64,000 nt of DNA from Streptomyces sp. DG2A-72. Lineage in GTDB: Bacteria; Actinomycetota; Actinomycetes; Streptomycetales; Streptomycetaceae. The notes below the pieces were generated by a model that saw nothing but the letters and a program-made list of their open reading frames with translations, was not told the origin of the DNA and ran no database searches. Numbering within the stretch: the stretch's first letter is position 1; each line of letters begins with the position of its first letter. The translations under genes were made by a program, and so were the position numbers. This document shows positions 45,811-54,770 of the stretch, piece after piece. The DNA lies in the NCBI RefSeq assembly GCF_030499575.1, contig NZ_JASTLC010000001.1, positions 3,620,001 through 3,684,000 of the forward strand. Reading direction: 5' to 3'.

Positions 45811-48009
45811 ATGGCCGACGAGATGGTGCTTCGCGCGCAGAGATTCGTGAACACCACCTACAACAACGGCGCGACGCTCGGCATATCCAAGCTGGAGGAG
45901 AACGGCCGGACGGGCTGGCCTGTGATGTACGCCCTGACCCGGGCGCTCCAGTACGAGATGGGCATCACCGCCCTGTCCGACTCCTTCGGCCCGACTACCC
46001 TCGGGAAGCTGGGGGAGTTGTACGGCAAGCTCGACGAGACGACCATCCCGTCGGCCAACTTCTGCCGCATCATCCAGTCCGCCCTGTACTGCAAGGGTTA
46101 CGACGGCGGCGAGATCGACGGCAAGTACAACGACCGGGTCAAGGCCGCCGTCGAGAAGCTCAACCAGAACATGGGCGTCAGCGCCACGTATCCCGGCAGC
46201 TCCCTGTGGCCGAAGGTGGTCAAGGGCCTGTTCAACATGGACGCCTACGTCACCGTCAACAACGGCTCGGACACCATCCGTTCCATCCAGCAGTGGCTGA
46301 ACGGCCGGTACATCCTGCGCAAGGACTTCTACGTCATCCCCTGCGACGGCCACCACTCCCGCGACGTGGCCAAGTCGATGCTGTTCGCGATCCAGTACGA
46401 GCTGGGCATGGCGGACGGCGTCGCCAACGGCGTGTTCGGGCCCGGCACCCAGTCCGGCCTGAGGTCCCGCACCGTCTCGGTCGGCACCACCGGCGTATGG
46501 GCGCAGTTGTTCACCGCGGCAATGGTCCTCAACAAGCGGAACGTTTCCTTCGGGAGCTTCACCGCCGCGGTGCAGTCCGCCGTGGAGACCTTCCAGTCCT
46601 TCAGCAAGCTGCCGGTCACTGGCAAGGGCGACTTCCAGACCTGGGCCTCGCTGCTCGTCTCCTACGGCGACCAGTCCCGCAAGGGCACCGCCTGCGACGG
46701 CGTCACCAAGATCACGCCCGCGCGGGCGCAGGCCCTGAAGGACGCCGGCTACAAGTACATCGGCCGCTACCTCTTCAACCCCTCCGCGACGGACCTGCCG
46801 GAGAAGCAGATCCAGCCCGGTGAGCTGGCCACCATCAAGGAGTACGGGCTCAGCTGCTTCCCGATCTTCCAGACGTGGAGCCGGTCGGCGGACTACTTCA
46901 GCTACAACCAGGGCACCGCGGACGCGTTCCGCGCGATCGAGTGGGCCCAGTTCCACGGCTTCAAGGCCGGCACCATCATCTACTTCGCCGTCGACTACGA
47001 CGCCATGGACGGCGAGGTCACGGACTACGTCATCCCGCACTTCCGCGGTGTGATGCGCACGATCGGCGAGAACTCCGGCTACGGCGTGGGCGTCTACGGC
47101 CCGCGCAACGTCTGCCAGCGCGTCGCCGACGCCGGGTACGCCGCGACCAGCTTCGTCTCCGACATGTCCAGCGGCTTCTCCGGCAACCTCGGCTATCCGT
47201 TGCCCACCAACTGGGCGTTCGACCAGATCTCCACGATCAAGGTCGGCTCGGGCGCCGGCCTGATCGAGATCGACAACAACATCGTGTCCGGGCGGGACTT
47301 CGGCCAGAGCGACTTCAACCCCGGGGCCGATCTCGGCGGGTTGGACACGAACCTCGACAAGGACGCCTACCGGAGCATGATGCTCCAGGACGTGAAGACC
47401 TACCTGGAGTCGATCGGTGTCCCCGAGACCGGCGGGGACGGCTGGACCGACAAGGACTGGGCCACCCTGGGCGGCATCTCCAACACGGAGGCCTTCAACG
47501 CCGTGGTGGACGCGGACTGGCTCTTCACCGCGCTGGCCCGTCAGCTCAAGCTCCGCAAGGCTCTCATCCAGGCCCCCGTGCTGTGGGAGCTGCGCAAGCT
47601 CAACCCGAGGGACTTCGCGTCCGATGCGGCGGTGATGTCGGGCGCGGCCGAGGACTGCAGCACCGGCTGGGGACAGATCTGGGCCTGGGTCACCATCGAC
47701 GCCCGCAACTACTGCATGCAGCAGGGCATCATCAACGGCACACCGCTGACCGACGCGGACAAGCGGGATGTGTGGAACAAGCTCCACGACGACCAGGAGT
47801 ACAACGTTCGCTCGGTCGCGTACCTGACGGTCTACAACGCCCACCAGCTCGGCATCGCCCGGCCGAGCCTGACCACCAGCCTCGCCGACGCCCAGGCCCT
47901 GCTCGCCCGGTACAACGGGACCGGTGACGCAGCCGCCCAGTACGGCCGCGAGCTGATCGGTCTGTACCGCGTGCTGGAGAATTACAACGCGCTGTCGCGC
48001 GGCAACTGA
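45811..48009 (+). CDS. multidomain cell-wall hydrolase with DUF1906
   Basis: A 732-residue protein without signal peptide. Residues about 1-290 hold several peptidoglycan-binding-like modules (DSFGPTTLGKLGEL; GGEIDGKYNDRVKAAVEKL; GVFGPGTQSGL; SAVETFQSFSKLPVTGKGD). Then comes the DUF1906 (Rv2525c-like, GH25-like TIM barrel) domain, about 310-520: YKYIGRYLF, FQTWSRSADYFSY, IIYFAVDYDAMDGE, YGVGVYGPRN. The last part, about 540-720, looks lysozyme-like, with LWELRKLNP and CSTGWGQIWAW in the place of a transglycosylase Glu and GxGQI segment. It probably cuts or binds peptidoglycan. It heads a three-gene operon with a membrane protein and a Tat-exported protein. Confidence 0.85.
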   Translation: MADEMVLRAQRFVNTTYNNGATLGISKLEENGRTGWPVMYALTRALQYEMGITALSDSFGPTTLGKLGELYGKLDETTIPSANFCRIIQSALYCKGYDGGEIDGKYNDRVKAAVEKLNQNMGVSATYPGSSLWPKVVKGLFNMDAYVTVNNGSDTIRSIQQWLNGRYILRKDFYVIPCDGHHSRDVAKSMLFAIQYELGMADGVANGVFGPGTQSGLRSRTVSVGTTGVWAQLFTAAMVLNKRNVSFGSFTAAVQSAVETFQSFSKLPVTGKGDFQTWASLLVSYGDQSRKGTACDGVTKITPARAQALKDAGYKYIGRYLFNPSATDLPEKQIQPGELATIKEYGLSCFPIFQTWSRSADYFSYNQGTADAFRAIEWAQFHGFKAGTIIYFAVDYDAMDGEVTDYVIPHFRGVMRTIGENSGYGVGVYGPRNVCQRVADAGYAATSFVSDMSSGFSGNLGYPLPTNWAFDQISTIKVGSGAGLIEIDNNIVSGRDFGQSDFNPGADLGGLDTNLDKDAYRSMMLQDVKTYLESIGVPETGGDGWTDKDWATLGGISNTEAFNAVVDADWLFTALARQLKLRKALIQAPVLWELRKLNPRDFASDAAVMSGAAEDCSTGWGQIWAWVTIDARNYCMQQGIINGTPLTDADKRDVWNKLHDDQEYNVRSVAYLTVYNAHQLGIARPSLTTSLADAQALLARYNGTGDAAAQYGRELIGLYRVLENYNALSRGN

Positions 48010-48038
48010 CGACCTACGCGTACGGAGGAGTGGGAAGG

Positions 48039-48359
48039 ATGGCAAAGCACTGGTCGGCACCGCTCCTGGTGAACCTGCTGCTCGGAATCCCGGCAGTGGT
48101 GCCGATCTGGTTGCTGTGGTACCTCGCGGTGAACTGGCCGCTCGCCGAACTCGGGCTGACGGTGCGGGAACCGACGGAGAACGACGGGATGGCGCTCTGG
48201 TTGGTGATCGTCATTCCCGTCGTCACGCTGTTCGGCCTGATCTGGTGGCTGGCCAACAGTCCCCTCCGGCGCCGGACGGCGCTGGCTCCGCGTACGTACT
48301 GGCTGCTGAGCGTGCTGGCCCCCTGCCTCCCGACGGTCGTCCTCATCCTCATCACCTGA
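48039..48359 (+). CDS. small integral membrane protein
   Basis: A 106-residue protein with three hydrophobic segments (about 8-32, 50-72 and 86-105) and little else. It starts at ATG 48039 after GGGAAGG, 29 bases after the DUF1906 gene and 16 before the next. Its size and helices resemble a holin or membrane anchor, but there is no specific family match. It is expected to work with the two secreted or cell-wall proteins encoded around it. Confidence 0.78.
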   Translation: MAKHWSAPLLVNLLLGIPAVVPIWLLWYLAVNWPLAELGLTVREPTENDGMALWLVIVIPVVTLFGLIWWLANSPLRRRTALAPRTYWLLSVLAPCLPTVVLILIT

Positions 48360-48375
48360 GAAAGGAACAGCAGAC

Positions 48376-49080
48376 GTGCAGCACGACATGCGCAACGCCG
48401 TATCGAGACGAACCCTGGTGAAGACCGCCGGGGTGATCACGGCCGCTGCGGCCGTCGGCTCCATCACCCCGTCCGCCGCCACGGCCGCCCCCGCGAACCT
48501 CCCAGTGCGCGTACAAAAGAAGGCCCCCACCTCCGCCAACGGCTGGCCCCTGGAAGAGCGGGCCAATCACGTCTCCACCGTCTGGACACGCCCCGTCTCG
48601 GGCACCGGTCTGGAGGTCGACATCCGGATCGGCGACGTGGAGGCGATCCTCCTCCACGCCGTCCGGCGCTTCCATTACGAGGTCGAGCAGCTGCCCCGCA
48701 TCGACCTCGCGGGCTGGCAGCCGATCGGCAGCCTGAAGAAGGGCCGGCCGGAGTCGAACCTTGCCTCCGGCACCGCGGTCCAGATCCGTCCGGGCGCGAG
48801 CGCGGCCGGTGGTCTCTTCCCGCTTCAGCTGCTGACGCTGCGCGACATCCTCGCCGACTGCGAGGGCGTGGTGCGCTGGGGCGGCGACGACAGTCCGGTG
48901 GACGAGTCGCTGTTCTACATCGACCTCGGCCCGGACGACGAGCGGGTGCGCGCACTCGCAGACCGGCTCCGTGCGGCGGAAGCCACCCCCGGCCAGGGTG
49001 CCGGCGTGGACGTGGATGCCTTCAGCAAATCCCGGCGCAGCCGCGCGGACCGCCTTGCCGAGCAGCAGCGAGCGAGCTGA
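48376..49080 (+). CDS. Tat-exported M15-like pseudopeptidase
   Basis: A 234-residue protein with a twin-arginine signal (SRRTLVKTAGVITAAAAV; cleavage near ATAAPA, about residue 41). The mature part resembles M15 D-Ala-D-Ala peptidases, but their zinc signature SNHASGTAID reads SNLASGTAVQ here, and the final DEMHFEI reads DESLFYI. All three zinc ligands (His, Asp, His) are replaced. The rest of the fold signature, including GVVRWGGD, is kept. It therefore probably binds cell-wall peptide without cutting it. GTG 48376 follows GAAAGGA. It is the last gene of the operon. Confidence 0.8.
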   Translation: MQHDMRNAVSRRTLVKTAGVITAAAAVGSITPSAATAAPANLPVRVQKKAPTSANGWPLEERANHVSTVWTRPVSGTGLEVDIRIGDVEAILLHAVRRFHYEVEQLPRIDLAGWQPIGSLKKGRPESNLASGTAVQIRPGASAAGGLFPLQLLTLRDILADCEGVVRWGGDDSPVDESLFYIDLGPDDERVRALADRLRAAEATPGQGAGVDVDAFSKSRRSRADRLAEQQRAS

Positions 49081-49094
49081 CCGCAGGCGATGAC

Positions 49095-49128
49095 GTGGGC
49101 TGTACCGCCGATCGGCGGTATGGCCCAC
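49095..49128 (+). terminator. hairpin terminator after the cell-wall operon
   Basis: Two-part perfect stem GTGGGC and TACCGCC, pairing with GGCGGTA and GCCCAC around GATC, with symmetric TG bulges; 14 bases after the stop. Confidence 0.7.
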
Positions 49129-49289
49129 CGCCTTGGAGCACCGCCCTTGGGGATCAGCGCTTTCGCGGGTCACCGCCGCAGTGCCTCGACCGGCAAGATG
49201 CGGCCGGCCCGCCAGGCGGGACACAGCCCGGGGAGTCGAAGCCTCGTGGGCAGTGGGACGGGCGGGCGCCCCGCCCTCTGGACGCCTAG

Positions 49290-49308
49290 TGAGGTTAGGC
49301 TAACCTAT
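49290..49308 (+). promoter_or_regulatory. iron box upstream of desE
   Basis: TGAGGTTAGGCTAACCTAT is an inverted repeat matching the DmdR1/IdeR operator of Streptomyces (TTAGGTTAGGCT type). It lies 50 bases before the desE start and would silence it when iron is plentiful. Confidence 0.9.
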
Positions 49309-49357
49309 CTTCGCAAGGTCCGGCGGGTGATCCACCCTGTTCGAAAGTAGCGTAGCC

Positions 49358-50404
49358 ATGTCCAACACCAGAGCCACCCACTTCACCCGCCGTGGCATCC
49401 TCGCCGCCGGTGGCGCCCTCGGCCTCGGTGCCGCGCTCGCAGCCTGCGGAGACGACGACGCGAAGAGCGGTGGCTCTGAGTCGACGGCCTCCGCGAAGAC
49501 CTCCGGCCCCTGGACCTTCAAGGACGACCGCGGTACGACCGTGAAGCTGGACGAAGTCCCCACGAAGATCGCCGCCTTCACCGGTGTCGCCGCCGCCCTC
49601 TACGACTACGGCATCGAGGTCAAGGGCGTCTTCGGCCCGACCAAGACCAAGGACGGCAAGGCGGATGTACAGGCCGGCGACATGGACGTCAGCAAGCTGA
49701 CGATCTTCGGCAACGTCTGGGACGCGTTCAACGTCGAGCGGTACGCCGCCTTCCAGCCCGACCTCCTCATCTCCACGACCTTCGACAGCGCCGGCACCCT
49801 CTGGTACGTCCCCGAGGCGTCCAAGGACAAGATCGCCAAGCTCGCGCCGAGCGTGGCCATCTCCGTCTACGACCGCCGGCTGACCGAGCCGCTGGAGCGC
49901 ATGTGGGAGCTGGCCGAGTCGCTCGGCGCCGACATGAAGGCCGACAAGGTCGTCCAGTCCAAGAAGAAGTTCGAGGACGCGGCTGCCCGGCTGCGGGCCG
50001 CCGCCAAGGCCAAGCCCGACATCAAGGTGCTGGCCGGTTCCGCGAGCGCGGAGCTGTTCTACGTCTCCGGCACCAACCTCTCCATCGACCTGGAGTACTT
50101 CAAGGCCCTCGGCGTGAACTTCGTCGAGCCCCCGGAGAAGGCGAAGGAGGCGACCGGCGGCTGGTTCGAGAGCCTCAGCTGGGAGAACGTCGACAAGTAC
50201 AAGGCGGACGTCATCATGATGGACGACCGGTCCTCGACGATTCAGCCGGCTGACATCACCGAGGGCACGTGGAAGCAGTTGCCGGCGGTGAAGGCTGGGC
50301 AGGTCATCGCCCGGTCGCCGGAGCCGATTCTGTCGTATGACAAGTGCACGCCGCTTCTTGAGAGCCTTGCGGAGGCTCTTGAGAAGGCGAAGAAGGTCAG
50401 CTGA
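49358..50404 (+). CDS. desE: ferrioxamine-binding lipoprotein
   Basis: A 348-residue siderophore-binding protein of the FhuD/periplasmic-binding type. The N-terminus has RRGILAAGGALGLG and a lipobox ending ALAAC (lipidated Cys30). The mature protein is a two-lobed binder with KIAAFTGVAAALYDYGIEV early and KAGQVIARSPEPILSYDKC near the end. It should capture ferric desferrioxamine for import. The iron box upstream and its place beside the des genes agree with desE. A repeat copy follows at 50432. Confidence 0.93.
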   Translation: MSNTRATHFTRRGILAAGGALGLGAALAACGDDDAKSGGSESTASAKTSGPWTFKDDRGTTVKLDEVPTKIAAFTGVAAALYDYGIEVKGVFGPTKTKDGKADVQAGDMDVSKLTIFGNVWDAFNVERYAAFQPDLLISTTFDSAGTLWYVPEASKDKIAKLAPSVAISVYDRRLTEPLERMWELAESLGADMKADKVVQSKKKFEDAAARLRAAAKAKPDIKVLAGSASAELFYVSGTNLSIDLEYFKALGVNFVEPPEKAKEATGGWFESLSWENVDKYKADVIMMDDRSSTIQPADITEGTWKQLPAVKAGQVIARSPEPILSYDKCTPLLESLAEALEKAKKVS

Positions 50405-50431
50405 TAAACGGGGCTTGATGTTGTGGGTGAG

Positions 50432-50501
50432 CTGCGGGCCGGTGGGGGCTGGTCGCGCCCACGCGGCGGAGCCGCACATGTCACAGCCCCGCGCCCCTAA
50501 A
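50432..50501 (-). repeat. Streptomyces GC-rich intergenic repeat, copy B
   Basis: On the minus strand: AGGGGCGCGGGGCTGTGACA, then GGCTCCGCCGCGTGGGCGCG, then CCAGCCCCCACCGGCCCGCAG. It is the full-length form of the same repeat as 15895-15972. It separates desE from the siderophore-reductase gene. Confidence 0.8.
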
Positions 50502-50539
50502 GGACGTCACCCCGCCGCCTGATTTACAGGAGCGCCCCT

Positions 50540-51385
50540 ATGGCCACCGCCGTCGCCGCCCCGTTCCGGTTCTTCTCGCTCCATGTCGTACGGACTCGGC
50601 GACTCGGGCCGTCTCTGGTCCGGGTCACCTTTGCCGGGGACGAGTTGCGGGACTTCCACTCCAACGGGCGTGACCAGTCGCTGTCGTTGTTCCTGCCGCA
50701 TCCCGGGCAGGCCGAGCCCGCCGTGCCCATCGAGCTCGGGGATGGCTGGTGGCAGGGGTGGCGGGAACTGCCGGACGACGTACGGGCCGTGATGCGGTCG
50801 TACACGTTGCGGGCGTTGCGCCGGGAGCCCGATGAGATCGATATCGACTTCGTGCTGCATGGGGTCGAGCCGGGCGCCGCGGTTCCCGCAGGGCCGGCGT
50901 CGCGGTGGGCCTCGCGGGCCCGCGCCGGGGACCGTGTGCTGTTGCTCGGGCCGGCTGTCGCCGACAACCGGGCCATTCGTTTCCGGCCGCCCGCCGACAC
51001 CGATCTGGTGGTGATCTGGGGCGACGAGACCGCCGTACCGGCCGCCTCCGCCATCGTCGAGTCGCTGCCGGCCGGCACCCGTGCCCGGGTGTGGCTGGAG
51101 GTGCACCATGCCGGTGACATCCAGGACCTGGTGACGGAGGCGGACGCGGACATCACGTGGCTCGTACGGACCGAGGGGTCCCCCATGGCCCTCGACGCCG
51201 TACGGGCCGACCAACTCCCGCCCGCGGAGCGGCCGTACGTCTGGATCGCGGGCGAGTCCGGCTGTGTGAAGCAGCTGCGCCGGCATTTTGTGGGCGAGCG
51301 CGGGATCGACCGCCGCAGGGTCACGTTCGTGGGCTATTGGCGGCAGGGGCTGACCGAGGAGCAGCTGCGCGAGCGCGGCGAGTGA
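50540..51385 (+). CDS. siderophore-interacting protein, ferric reductase
   Basis: A 281-residue FAD/NAD(P)H reductase of the SIP family, releasing iron from ferric siderophores in the cytoplasm. Visible parts: RLGPSLVRVTFAGDELRDF at the FAD domain start, AVMRSYTLRALRREPDEID (RxYT flavin motif), LVVIWGDETAVPAAS and VWIAGESGCVKQLRRHF near the C-terminus. ATG 50540 follows CAGGAG. It lies between desE and desA; it may share control with them, but no iron box was seen directly before it. Confidence 0.93.
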   Translation: MATAVAAPFRFFSLHVVRTRRLGPSLVRVTFAGDELRDFHSNGRDQSLSLFLPHPGQAEPAVPIELGDGWWQGWRELPDDVRAVMRSYTLRALRREPDEIDIDFVLHGVEPGAAVPAGPASRWASRARAGDRVLLLGPAVADNRAIRFRPPADTDLVVIWGDETAVPAASAIVESLPAGTRARVWLEVHHAGDIQDLVTEADADITWLVRTEGSPMALDAVRADQLPPAERPYVWIAGESGCVKQLRRHFVGERGIDRRRVTFVGYWRQGLTEEQLRERGE

Positions 51386-51454
51386 TGAGACAGCGACAGG
51401 AGTGACCACTGTCACGGGTGGGGTTGGATTCCTCACGCGTCAAATTCGATGAAG

Positions 51455-51473
51455 TTAGGTTAGCCTTACCTAA
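51455..51473 (+). promoter_or_regulatory. iron box upstream of desA
   Basis: TTAGGTTAGCCTTACCTAA, a near-perfect 19-base DmdR1/IdeR operator, 64 bases before the desA start. It controls the desABCD operon. Confidence 0.95.
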
Positions 51474-51536
51474 GTTGAAGCCCAGACTCCGCTTCTCCTC
51501 GCCCCGCCACGGATCGTCCCCACCGGAGGACCCCAC

Positions 51537-52979
51537 ATGCGCTCGCACCTGCTCAATGACACGACCGCGGAGCGGTATCGCAGCTCCGTGACCGAAGGAA
51601 TCGAGCGGGTGGCGGCCAAACTCGCCACCACCGACCGTCCGTTCACCGGCATCACGGTCGACGCCCTCGCTCCCCGCATCGACGCGATCGACCTCGACCG
51701 GCCGCTGCACGACACCGCCGCGGTCCTCGACGAACTGGAGGACGTCTACCTCCGGGACGCGATCTACTTCCACCACCCCCGCTACCTCGCCCACCTCAAC
51801 TGCCCGGTCGTCATCCCGGCCGTGCTCGGCGAGGCGGTCCTCTCCGCCGTCAACTCCTCCCTGGACACCTGGGACCAGTCGGCAGGCGGCACCCTCATCG
51901 AGCGCAAGCTCATCGACTGGACCACTGCCCGCATAGGCCTCGGCCCGGCCGCCGACGGCGTGTTCACCTCCGGCGGCACCCAGTCCAACCTCCAGGCGCT
52001 CCTGCTCGCCCGCGAGGAGGCGAAGTCCGACTCCTTCGCCAAACTGCGGATCTTCGCCTCCGACGTCAGCCACTTCAGCGTGAAGAAGTCCGCGAAGCTG
52101 CTCGGCCTGAGCCCCGACTCCGTCGTCTCGATCCCCGTCGACCACGACAAGCGCATGCGGACCCTCGCGCTCGCCCATGAGCTGGAGCGCTGCAAGAAGG
52201 ACGGCCTGGTCCCCATGGCCGTCGTCGCCACCGCCGGCACCACCGACTTCGGCTCCATCGACCCGCTGCCCGAGATCGCCGAGCTGTGCGAGCAGTACGA
52301 CACCTGGATGCACGTCGACGCCGCCTACGGCTGCGGACTCCTCGCGTCGATCAAGTACCGCGACCGCATCGACGGCATCGAGCGCGCCGACTCCGTCACC
52401 GTCGACTACCACAAGTCCTTCTTCCAGCCGGTGAGTTCATCCGCCGTGCTGGTCCGTGACGCCGCCACGCTGCGGCACGCCACCTACCACGCCGAGTACC
52501 TCAACCCGCGCCGGATGGTGCAGGAGCGCATACCCAACCAGGTCGACAAGTCCCTGCAGACCACCCGCCGCTTCGACGCGCTGAAGCTGTGGATGACGCT
52601 GCGGACGATGGGCGCCGACGGGATCGGCCAGCTCTTCGACGAGGTCTGCGATCTGGCCGTAGAGGGCTGGCAGCTGCTTGCCGCCGACCCGCGCTTCGAC
52701 GTGGTCGTGGAGCCGTCGCTCTCCACCCTCGTCTTCCGCTGCATCCCGGCCGCCGTCACCGACCCCGCCGAGATCGACCGGGCCAACCTGTACGCCCGCA
52801 AGGCCCTGTTCGCCTCCGGTGACGCGGTGGTCGCGGGCACCAAGGTCGGCGGCCGCCACTACCTGAAGTTCACCCTGCTCAACCCCGAGACGCAGGCGGC
52901 CGACATCGCCGCCGTCCTCGATCTGATCGCCGGCCACGCCGAGCAGTACCTGGGAGAGACCGTTGTCCGCGCTTCCTGA
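51537..52979 (+). CDS. desA: lysine decarboxylase (desferrioxamine biosynthesis)
   Basis: A 480-residue pyridoxal-phosphate enzyme of group II decarboxylases, making cadaverine from L-lysine as the first step to desferrioxamine. The cofactor lysine 293 is in [10 protein letters not shown]; upstream motifs [14 protein letters not shown] and HVDAAYGCG hold the phosphate and the ring. ATG 51537 follows GGAGGA, under the iron box. It overlaps desB by 17 bases. Confidence 0.95.
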   Translation: MRSHLLNDTTAERYRSSVTEGIERVAAKLATTDRPFTGITVDALAPRIDAIDLDRPLHDTAAVLDELEDVYLRDAIYFHHPRYLAHLNCPVVIPAVLGEAVLSAVNSSLDTWDQSAGGTLIERKLIDWTTARIGLGPAADGVFTSGGTQSNLQALLLAREEAKSDSFAKLRIFASDVSHFSVKKSAKLLGLSPDSVVSIPVDHDKRMRTLALAHELERCKKDGLVPMAVVATAGTTDFGSIDPLPEIAELCEQYDTWMHVDAAYGCGLLASIKYRDRIDGIERADSVTVDYHKSFFQPVSSSAVLVRDAATLRHATYHAEYLNPRRMVQERIPNQVDKSLQTTRRFDALKLWMTLRTMGADGIGQLFDEVCDLAVEGWQLLAADPRFDVVVEPSLSTLVFRCIPAAVTDPAEIDRANLYARKALFASGDAVVAGTKVGGRHYLKFTLLNPETQAADIAAVLDLIAGHAEQYLGETVVRAS

Positions 52980-54240
52980 AGCCTCTGAAAAGAACCTCGA
53001 CTTCGTCGGGATAGGCCTCGGCCCCTTCAATCTCGGCCTGGCTTGTCTGACCGAGCCCATCGACGATTTCGACGGCGTCTTCCTGGAGTCGAAGCCGGAC
53101 TTCGAGTGGCACGCTGGCATGTTCCTGGACGGCGCCCACCTCCAGACCCCGTTCATGTCGGACCTGGTCACCCTCGCCGACCCGACGTCGTCGTACTCCT
53201 TCCTCAACTACCTCAAAGAACAGGGGCGGTTGTACTCGTTCTACATCCGCGAGACTTTCTACCCCCTGCGCGTCGAGTACGACGACTACTGCCGCTGGGC
53301 CGCGAACAGACTCAGCAGCGTCCGCTTCAGCACGACGGTGACGGAAGTGACGTACGAGCACGATCTTTACGTCGTGAAGACAGCGGCCGGCGACACCTTC
53401 CGCGCCCGCCACCTGATCCTCGGCACCGGCACCTCGCCCTTCTACCCACAGGCGGTGCGCGGCCTGGGCGGCGACTTCTTCCACAACTCCCGCTATATGC
53501 AGAACAAGGCGGAGCTGCAGAAGAAGGAGTCGATCACACTCGTCGGCTCAGGCCAGTCCGCCGCGGAGATCTACTACGACCTCCTCAGCGAGATCGACGT
53601 CCACGGCTACCGGCTGAACTGGGTGACCCGCTCCCCGCGCTTCTTCCCGCTGGAGTACACCAAGCTCACGCTGGAGATGACGTCGCCGGAGTACATCGAC
53701 TACTTCCGTGAGCTCCCCGAGGCCACCCGCTACCGCCTCACGGCCCAGCAGAAGGGCCTGTTCAAGGGCATCGACGGCGACCTGATCAACGAGATCTTCG
53801 ATCTGCTGTACCAGAAGAACCTCGGCGGGCCGGTGCCCACGCGCCTGCTCACCAACTCCTCGCTGAACAGCGCGCGGTACGAGAACGGCACGTACACCCT
53901 CTCCTTCCGCCAGGAGGAGCAGGAGAAGGAGTACGAGATCGAGTCCCAGGGCCTGGTCCTGGCCACCGGCTACCACTACGCCGAGCCGGAGTTCCTGAAG
54001 CCCGTGCGCGACCGGCTGGTCTACGACTCGCAGGGCAACTTCGACGTCGCCCGCAACTACTCGATCGACACGACCGGCCGGGGCGTCTTCCTGCAGAACG
54101 CCGGCGTCCACACCCACAGCATCACCAGCCCCGACCTGGGCATGGGCGCGTACCGCAACAGCTACATCATCCGTGAGCTGCTCGGCAGCGAGTACTACCC
54201 GGTCGAGAAGACCATCGCGTTCCAGGAGTTCGCCATATGA
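52963..54240 (+). CDS. desB: cadaverine N-monooxygenase
   Basis: A 425-residue flavin enzyme hydroxylating cadaverine to N-hydroxycadaverine with NADPH and oxygen. The FAD motif is [12 protein letters not shown] at about 17-28, the NADPH motif [13 protein letters not shown] near residue 190, and the typical end [17 protein letters not shown]. The start is a TTG at 52963 inside desA; this gives the normal N-terminus and follows GGGAGAG. The 4-base overlap with desC shows tight coupling. Confidence 0.95.
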   Translation: MSALPEASEKNLDFVGIGLGPFNLGLACLTEPIDDFDGVFLESKPDFEWHAGMFLDGAHLQTPFMSDLVTLADPTSSYSFLNYLKEQGRLYSFYIRETFYPLRVEYDDYCRWAANRLSSVRFSTTVTEVTYEHDLYVVKTAAGDTFRARHLILGTGTSPFYPQAVRGLGGDFFHNSRYMQNKAELQKKESITLVGSGQSAAEIYYDLLSEIDVHGYRLNWVTRSPRFFPLEYTKLTLEMTSPEYIDYFRELPEATRYRLTAQQKGLFKGIDGDLINEIFDLLYQKNLGGPVPTRLLTNSSLNSARYENGTYTLSFRQEEQEKEYEIESQGLVLATGYHYAEPEFLKPVRDRLVYDSQGNFDVARNYSIDTTGRGVFLQNAGVHTHSITSPDLGMGAYRNSYIIRELLGSEYYPVEKTIAFQEFAI

Positions 54241-54770
54241 GCCCCATGACCTTCACCTTCCGCCCGCTCGACCCGCTGAACGACGCCGAGCTGCTGCACA
54301 CCTGGGTCACCCACCCCAAGGCGGCCTACTGGATGATGCAGGACGCGAAGCTGCAGGACGTCGAGCGCGCCTACATGGAGATCGCGGCCGACGAGCACCA
54401 TCACGCCCTGCTCGGGCTGCAGGACGGCGAACCCGCCTTCCTCATGGAGTACTACGACCCCGCGCACCGTGAACTGGTCGGCCTGTACGACCCGCAGCCC
54501 GGCGACGTCGGCATGCACTTCCTGGTGCCGGCGACCGACCAGCCCGTGCACGGCTTCACCAAGGCCGTCATCACCGCCGTGATGGCCCACCTCTTCGAGG
54601 ACCCGCGCACCGCCCGCGTCGTCGTCGAGCCGGACATCGCCAACAAGGCCGTCCACGCCTTGAACGAAGCCGTCGGATTCATACCCGAGCGGGAGATACA
54701 GAAGCCGGAGAAGAAGGCGTTGCTGAGTTTCTGCACCCGCGACCACTTCGAGAAGGCGGTGCACGGATGA
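54237..54770 (+). CDS. desC: hydroxycadaverine acyltransferase
   Basis: A 177-residue GNAT-type enzyme of the IucB/RhbD kind. It transfers acetyl or succinyl groups from CoA to N-hydroxycadaverine. Typical segments are [15 protein letters not shown] and [20 protein letters not shown]. The ATG overlaps desB and the stop overlaps desD by four bases each. Confidence 0.95.
   Translation: MSPMTFTFRPLDPLNDAELLHTWVTHPKAAYWMMQDAKLQDVERAYMEIAADEHHHALLGLQDGEPAFLMEYYDPAHRELVGLYDPQPGDVGMHFLVPATDQPVHGFTKAVITAVMAHLFEDPRTARVVVEPDIANKAVHALNEAVGFIPEREIQKPEKKALLSFCTRDHFEKAVHG

Noticed and set aside
45676..48060. A 794-codon open frame on the minus strand opposite the DUF1906 gene
   Set aside because: No motif or ribosome site; it mirrors the coding frame.
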